64,000 nucleotides of DNA, from the NCBI GenBank assembly GCA_015058275.1, contig SVCQ01000005.1, forward strand, positions 1-64,000. Direction: 5' to 3'. This DNA is from Clostridiales bacterium (GTDB lineage Bacteria; Bacillota; Clostridia; Peptostreptococcales; Anaerovoracaceae). This document shows, piece after piece, positions 61,067 through 64,000 of this stretch; position 1 is the stretch's first letter; each line of letters begins with the position of its first letter. The position numbers were made by a program, and so were the translations under genes. The notes beneath the pieces were generated by a model that made no database searches, was not told where the DNA came from, and was given only the letters and a program-made list of their open reading frames with translations.

Positions 61067-61250
61067 TGCCGGATGCCCGTAAAAAGGGGCGTTTAGTAAT
61101 TGATAACAATTTATCAATAGTGTTTTGTAGGCTCAAACAAATATTGTCAACTGCATCGAAATTAACACAAGAATTAAGAAATCTTTTCCTAAAAAAGTGT
61201 GTACATTGTGTGAAGATGGTGCTAAAATACCGTTGTTTTTAGAGTGGCGT

Positions 61251-61266
61251 ATAGACCGCAGTCTAA
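61251..61266. promoter_or_regulatory. TetR-type operator, site C
   Basis: ATAGACCGCAGTCTAA matches site A at 14 of 16 positions. It lies 23 bp past a -10-like TAAAAT (61223-61228) and 30 bases before the next gene. It would control the small membrane protein gene and probably the peptide transporter. Confidence 0.65.
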
Positions 61267-61296
61267 TAACAATACAGCATTTCAGGGGTACTGCTT

Positions 61297-61839
61297 TTGA
61301 AGGTACACGTCAAATTAAAAGATACAGATTACCTTAAGTTCTGCGAATGCCAGCTGACTCACAGCAGCCGCGGCAAGAGGACGATACTTGTTCAGAGGCT
61401 GACACTGCCGCTGATATCCGTGGCGATGGTCATAGGCTTCATCGTATTCCACGCAAGTACAAAGGCTCTGGTAATCGAGATACTGACTCTCGGAGTCGCA
61501 TCGGTCATCTGGGTCATAGGCGTTCCCGAGATGCTCAAGAGCAATATCCGCAGAGACTTCTACAAAAAGAAGAACAACGGCAGGCTCCCGTACAAGGCGG
61601 ATTCGCTTCTGGACTTCGGAGATGAGGGCATCACCGAGATCAGAGGTGATGACTCGGAGACCGTTCCGTACAGCATCATAACTTCTCTGGTCAAATCAGA
61701 GGACAGGCTGTTTGTCTTCACAGACGGCGACAAAGGCTTCGTGATCCCGTTCAACGACGCCGCCAAGAACGGCCGCAAGGCCGCCAAATTCCTCTCGGAC
61801 AAGACGGGCCTTCAGGTAGAGGAACTGTCCGACAATTAA
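61297..61839 (+). CDS. YcxB-like two-helix membrane protein
   Basis: A 180-aa protein beginning at TTG. Two adjacent membrane helices at about residues 38-75 (LTLPLISVAMVIGFIVFHA and LVIEILTLGVASVIWVIGV) are followed by a soluble PH-like domain (LLDFGDEGITEIRGDDSETVPYS; DRLFVFTDGDKGFVIPF), the plan of YcxB/DUF families. Role unknown. Operator site C lies just upstream and the POT transporter starts 69 bp downstream, so the two may be one unit. Confidence 0.65.
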   Translation: MKVHVKLKDTDYLKFCECQLTHSSRGKRTILVQRLTLPLISVAMVIGFIVFHASTKALVIEILTLGVASVIWVIGVPEMLKSNIRRDFYKKKNNGRLPYKADSLLDFGDEGITEIRGDDSETVPYSIITSLVKSEDRLFVFTDGDKGFVIPFNDAAKNGRKAAKFLSDKTGLQVEELSDN

Positions 61840-61908
61840 TCTGATATTTATTCATGCACGATGCATGCCTAAATATATAACCTTAATTTCTTATATGGAG
61901 GAACTAAA

Positions 61909-63294
61909 ATGTTAGAACAACTTAAGAAGTTCCCATTTGGCTTCATCGTATGCTGCCTCACATTCACATTTGAGAGACTTGCATACTATGGTGGTAAGTG
62001 GGGAATCGCTGTATTCGTAGTTCTTGAGGCTGCCAAGGGCGGACTCGGACTCACAACTGAGCAGGGTGCTATGTTCTCATCACAGTTCGTAGCATGGACT
62101 TATATCACACCTATCATCGGTGGATTCATCGCTGACAGATATGTAGCTCCTAGACTGCTCGTTCCAATCGGAGAAGTCCTGATGGCTGCAGGCTGGTTCG
62201 CAATTTCCAGAGCGAACGGTGCCGGCGGAGTATGGCTGTCAATCATCCTGCTTGCTGTAGGTACAGGTTTCTTCAAGGGCAACGTTTCCGGAATCAACGG
62301 AAGACAGTTCGACAACGACAAGGACACTCTTACTACTGCATTCTCGCTCCAGTACATGTTCGTTAACATCGGATCGTTCTGCGGTACTACATTCCTTGCT
62401 CTCATCGGAACTAAGGGTGCCGGATTCAGAGCTATGTTCCTTGCTTGCGCAGTATTCATGCTGATCGACGCAGCTTGGTGGCTCTTCGGTATGAAGTACC
62501 TCGGCGATGCCGGTAAGAAGCCGTTCCTCATCGACAACAGAACTGAGGACGTTGAGAAGGCTGACGTTGAGAAGGACAAGAGACCTCTCACAAAGCTCGA
62601 AAAGAACAGAGTCGTTGCTATCCTGATCCTCACATTCCTTTCCGGACTGTTCTGGCTCTTCTGGTACCTGCTCTACATGCCGGTATACTACGAGTTCGGT
62701 CCAGAATCACAAGGTGGTATGGGATGGGCCAACTGGATGCTCGGAGCTAACTTCGAGATGCCTACAGCTTGGTTCGACTCAATGAACGGACTGCTCTGCA
62801 TCATCCTCGCACCTACACTGGCTGCACTCTGGAACAAGCTGAGCAAGAAGGACAAGGACCCTTCAATGATGACCAAGACAGCTCTTGGTGTCATGCTCCT
62901 CGGACTCGGTGTTGCTATGATGGTAGTTGGTGCCGGAATCTTCAAGAGCACAGGCAAGCCGGTTGGAGTTTGGATCATCATCATGACTGCTATCCTGATG
63001 TCTGTTGGTGAGATGCTCTTCTCGCCTCTGGGCAACTCCTTCATCAGTGAGTACGCTCCTAAGAAGTACCTCGGTACTCTTCTCGGAGCTTGGCCGTTCA
63101 TCATCTTCTTCGCAGGACTTGCTTACGGCCCGCTGTACAATGCAATGAGAACAAACTTCTCGAGATCGTTCCTGATCGCTGCTATCATCGTATTTGCTGC
63201 CGGCGCTCTCATGCTGTTCTTCAAGAACAAGTTCGAGCAGGCAATCACAGGTACACCTGAGCAGATCGCAGAGCTTGAGGCTCTTGAGAAATAA
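61909..63294 (+). CDS. POT family peptide transporter
   Basis: A 461-aa major facilitator protein with about 12-14 helices that takes up di- and tripeptides with protons. TFERLAYYGGKWGIAVF in helix 1, GGFIADRYVAPR in the loop after helix 2 and FKGNVSGINGRQF fit the POT family. The usual ExxER motif reads F19-T-F-E22-R23: its first Glu is missing, so proton coupling may differ from classic bacterial POTs. GGAGG precedes the ATG. Context points to Pro/Hyp-containing peptides as substrate. Confidence 0.9.
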   Translation: MLEQLKKFPFGFIVCCLTFTFERLAYYGGKWGIAVFVVLEAAKGGLGLTTEQGAMFSSQFVAWTYITPIIGGFIADRYVAPRLLVPIGEVLMAAGWFAISRANGAGGVWLSIILLAVGTGFFKGNVSGINGRQFDNDKDTLTTAFSLQYMFVNIGSFCGTTFLALIGTKGAGFRAMFLACAVFMLIDAAWWLFGMKYLGDAGKKPFLIDNRTEDVEKADVEKDKRPLTKLEKNRVVAILILTFLSGLFWLFWYLLYMPVYYEFGPESQGGMGWANWMLGANFEMPTAWFDSMNGLLCIILAPTLAALWNKLSKKDKDPSMMTKTALGVMLLGLGVAMMVVGAGIFKSTGKPVGVWIIIMTAILMSVGEMLFSPLGNSFISEYAPKKYLGTLLGAWPFIIFFAGLAYGPLYNAMRTNFSRSFLIAAIIVFAAGALMLFFKNKFEQAITGTPEQIAELEALEK

Positions 63295-63320
63295 TCTCAG
63301 ACAATCATTTACTGATCAAG

Positions 63321-63349
63321 ATAACCTGCCGCTTCATGCGGCAGGTTAT
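63321..63349. terminator. Terminator after the POT gene
   Basis: ATAACCTGCCGC pairs perfectly with GCGGCAGGTTAT around TTCAT, a 12-bp stem. The flanking T-run is weak. Confidence 0.8.
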
Positions 63350-63374
63350 TGATTAAAAAGACACGGAGAATCAT

Positions 63375-63836
63375 ATGTTTGGAAAGAAAACAGCTGTAGT
63401 ATATTTCTCACGCAGCGGAGTCACAAAGGGTCTCGTCGATAAGTTTCCCCTTGAGGAAGGAGACCGCAAGATAGAGATCACCCCGGCAGAGCCGTATCCG
63501 AAATCGTACTTCAAGACTCTTGCAAGAGCCAAAGTGGAGATCGAGGGCGGCGTTGACGTGGAGCTCGAGCACCCTAAGCAGGACCTCGGCACTTATGAGC
63601 AGATACTTATAGGCTTTCCTATATGGTTCTGGACCTGCCCGAAGGTCATCACTGCGTTTATCAAGGAGAATGACTTCCAGGGCAAGACCGTTTATCCTTT
63701 CTGTACCAGCGGCGGAATCGATATCACCGAGGCTGTCGATGAGATCAAGCGCAACGCTGAGGGAGCTGACGTAAAGAGGGGCAAGCGCTTCAGAAAGTAC
63801 TCCGAAGACGCCCTCAGAGAGCTGCTCGAACAGTAG
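63375..63836 (+). CDS. Flavodoxin-like protein
   Basis: A 153-aa flavodoxin fold protein. The N-terminal FMN-phosphate loop is VVYFSRSGVTKGL; IGFPIWFWTCPKVITAFIKEN and FCTSGGIDITE supply the isoalloxazine-side loops, as in Flavodoxin_4/NAD(P)H-dependent FMN proteins of Clostridia. A low-potential electron carrier could supply the reducing power the radical SAM activase needs, which is inference from position. No operator copy is directly upstream. Confidence 0.85.
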   Translation: MFGKKTAVVYFSRSGVTKGLVDKFPLEEGDRKIEITPAEPYPKSYFKTLARAKVEIEGGVDVELEHPKQDLGTYEQILIGFPIWFWTCPKVITAFIKENDFQGKTVYPFCTSGGIDITEAVDEIKRNAEGADVKRGKRFRKYSEDALRELLEQ

Positions 63837-63843
63837 GCAAAAT

Positions 63844-63876
63844 GCACGATGCGAATATCCGCAGCGTGCTTTTTTT
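63844..63876 (+). terminator. Terminator after the flavodoxin gene
   Basis: GCACGATGCG (63844-63853) pairs with CGCAGCGTGC (63860-63869) at 9 of 10 positions, followed by seven T. Confidence 0.8.
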
Positions 63877-63920
63877 AGTATTTTAAAAGTGTTAGAATAA
63901 GCGTGGATTTCGAACTGGTT

Positions 63921-63936
63921 TTGGACCATGGTCTAA
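63921..63936. promoter_or_regulatory. TetR-type operator, site D
   Basis: TTGGACCATGGTCTAA matches site A at 13 of 16 positions and is itself nearly palindromic (14 of 16). It lies 22 bp past a -10-like TAGAAT (63893-63898) and 18 bases before the last gene. Confidence 0.6.
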
Positions 63937-63954
63937 CAATTGGAGGTAATTAAG

Positions 63955-64000
63955 ATGAATGTCAATGCTGAGAGGATTTCAAAGCTCAGAGAACTCATGA
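63955..64000 (+). CDS. Start of a second M24-type peptidase (partial)
   Basis: Only 15 codons are inside the window (MNVNAERISKLRELM). GGAGG lies 8-12 bases before the ATG. The beginning is like Xaa-Pro aminopeptidases of family M24 (xxERIxKLRxLM), and the operator upstream ties it to the proline peptide region. The product needs the next window to confirm. Confidence 0.5.
   Translation, partial: MNVNAERISKLRELM

Noticed and set aside
61215-61228. Third copy of the shared promoter element (GATGGTGC before TAAAAT)
   Set aside because: The 8-bp core is present but the distance to the -10 differs by 8 bp and the TGCGTAG part is missing; likely chance.

Overview
The window is a stretch of chromosome from an anaerobic, low-to-medium GC Firmicute of the class Clostridia. 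The evidence is the rpsU-yqeY-phoH-ybeY-era-recO-glyS-ppdK gene order, the Rrf2/NifS/NifU iron-sulfur cassette, pyruvate phosphate dikinase, a membrane pyrophosphatase, a glycyl radical enzyme with its activase, and Gram-positive style surface proteins with Cna-B-like modules. Genus cannot be fixed from sequence alone; the Eubacterium/Mogibacterium (Anaerovoracaceae) group is a guess. No rRNA, tRNA, CRISPR array or prophage was seen.

Layout. 1-2043: an IS30-type transposase flanked by an exact 18-bp direct repeat, then debris ending in a hairpin. 2044-8191: three cyclic-di-GMP enzymes (one GGDEF, two tandem 7TM-GGDEF-EAL paralogs). 8339-25758: a surface/adhesion island with a 1159-aa secreted protein, four prepilin-like proteins in one operon (the last a 958-aa adhesin-like pilin) and a 2941-aa giant surface protein. 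25810-28588: a dCache-GGDEF cyclase beside an orphan PotD-like lipoprotein, resembling a polyamine-sensing pair. 28589-30547: Na/Pi symporter on the minus strand. 30684-32823: iscR-iscS-iscU. 32932-36139: RDD protein, PyrK-like reductase, NAD(P)HX repair enzyme. 36214-45279: housekeeping block (rpsU to ppdK). 45479-48977: DHH phosphoesterase (minus) and hppA. 49117-52415: a two-gene signalling unit ending in an HD-GYP phosphodiesterase. 52558-64000: a TetR regulator followed by a proline/hydroxyproline peptide catabolism region.

How it fits together. The left half links c-di-GMP turnover to surface adhesion. The right end looks like one regulon: a 16-bp palindrome (TTAGACCGCGGTCTAA and variants) occurs just downstream of the promoters of four transcription units next to a TetR gene. 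These units encode a glycyl radical enzyme whose active-site residues match trans-4-hydroxyproline dehydratase, its activase, an Xaa-Pro peptidase, a prolyl-aminopeptidase-like hydrolase, two YitT proteins, a POT peptide transporter, and a second M24 peptidase running off the window. I infer import and cleavage of Pro/Hyp-containing (for example collagen-derived) peptides.

The most unusual non-coding structure is a family of eight palindromes GTAAAG-N4-CTTTAC, five of them in an array at about 31-bp spacing before era, and three of them supplying the TAA stop codon of the preceding gene. A 218-bp multi-stem element at 56648-56865 is the other prominent unexplained structure.
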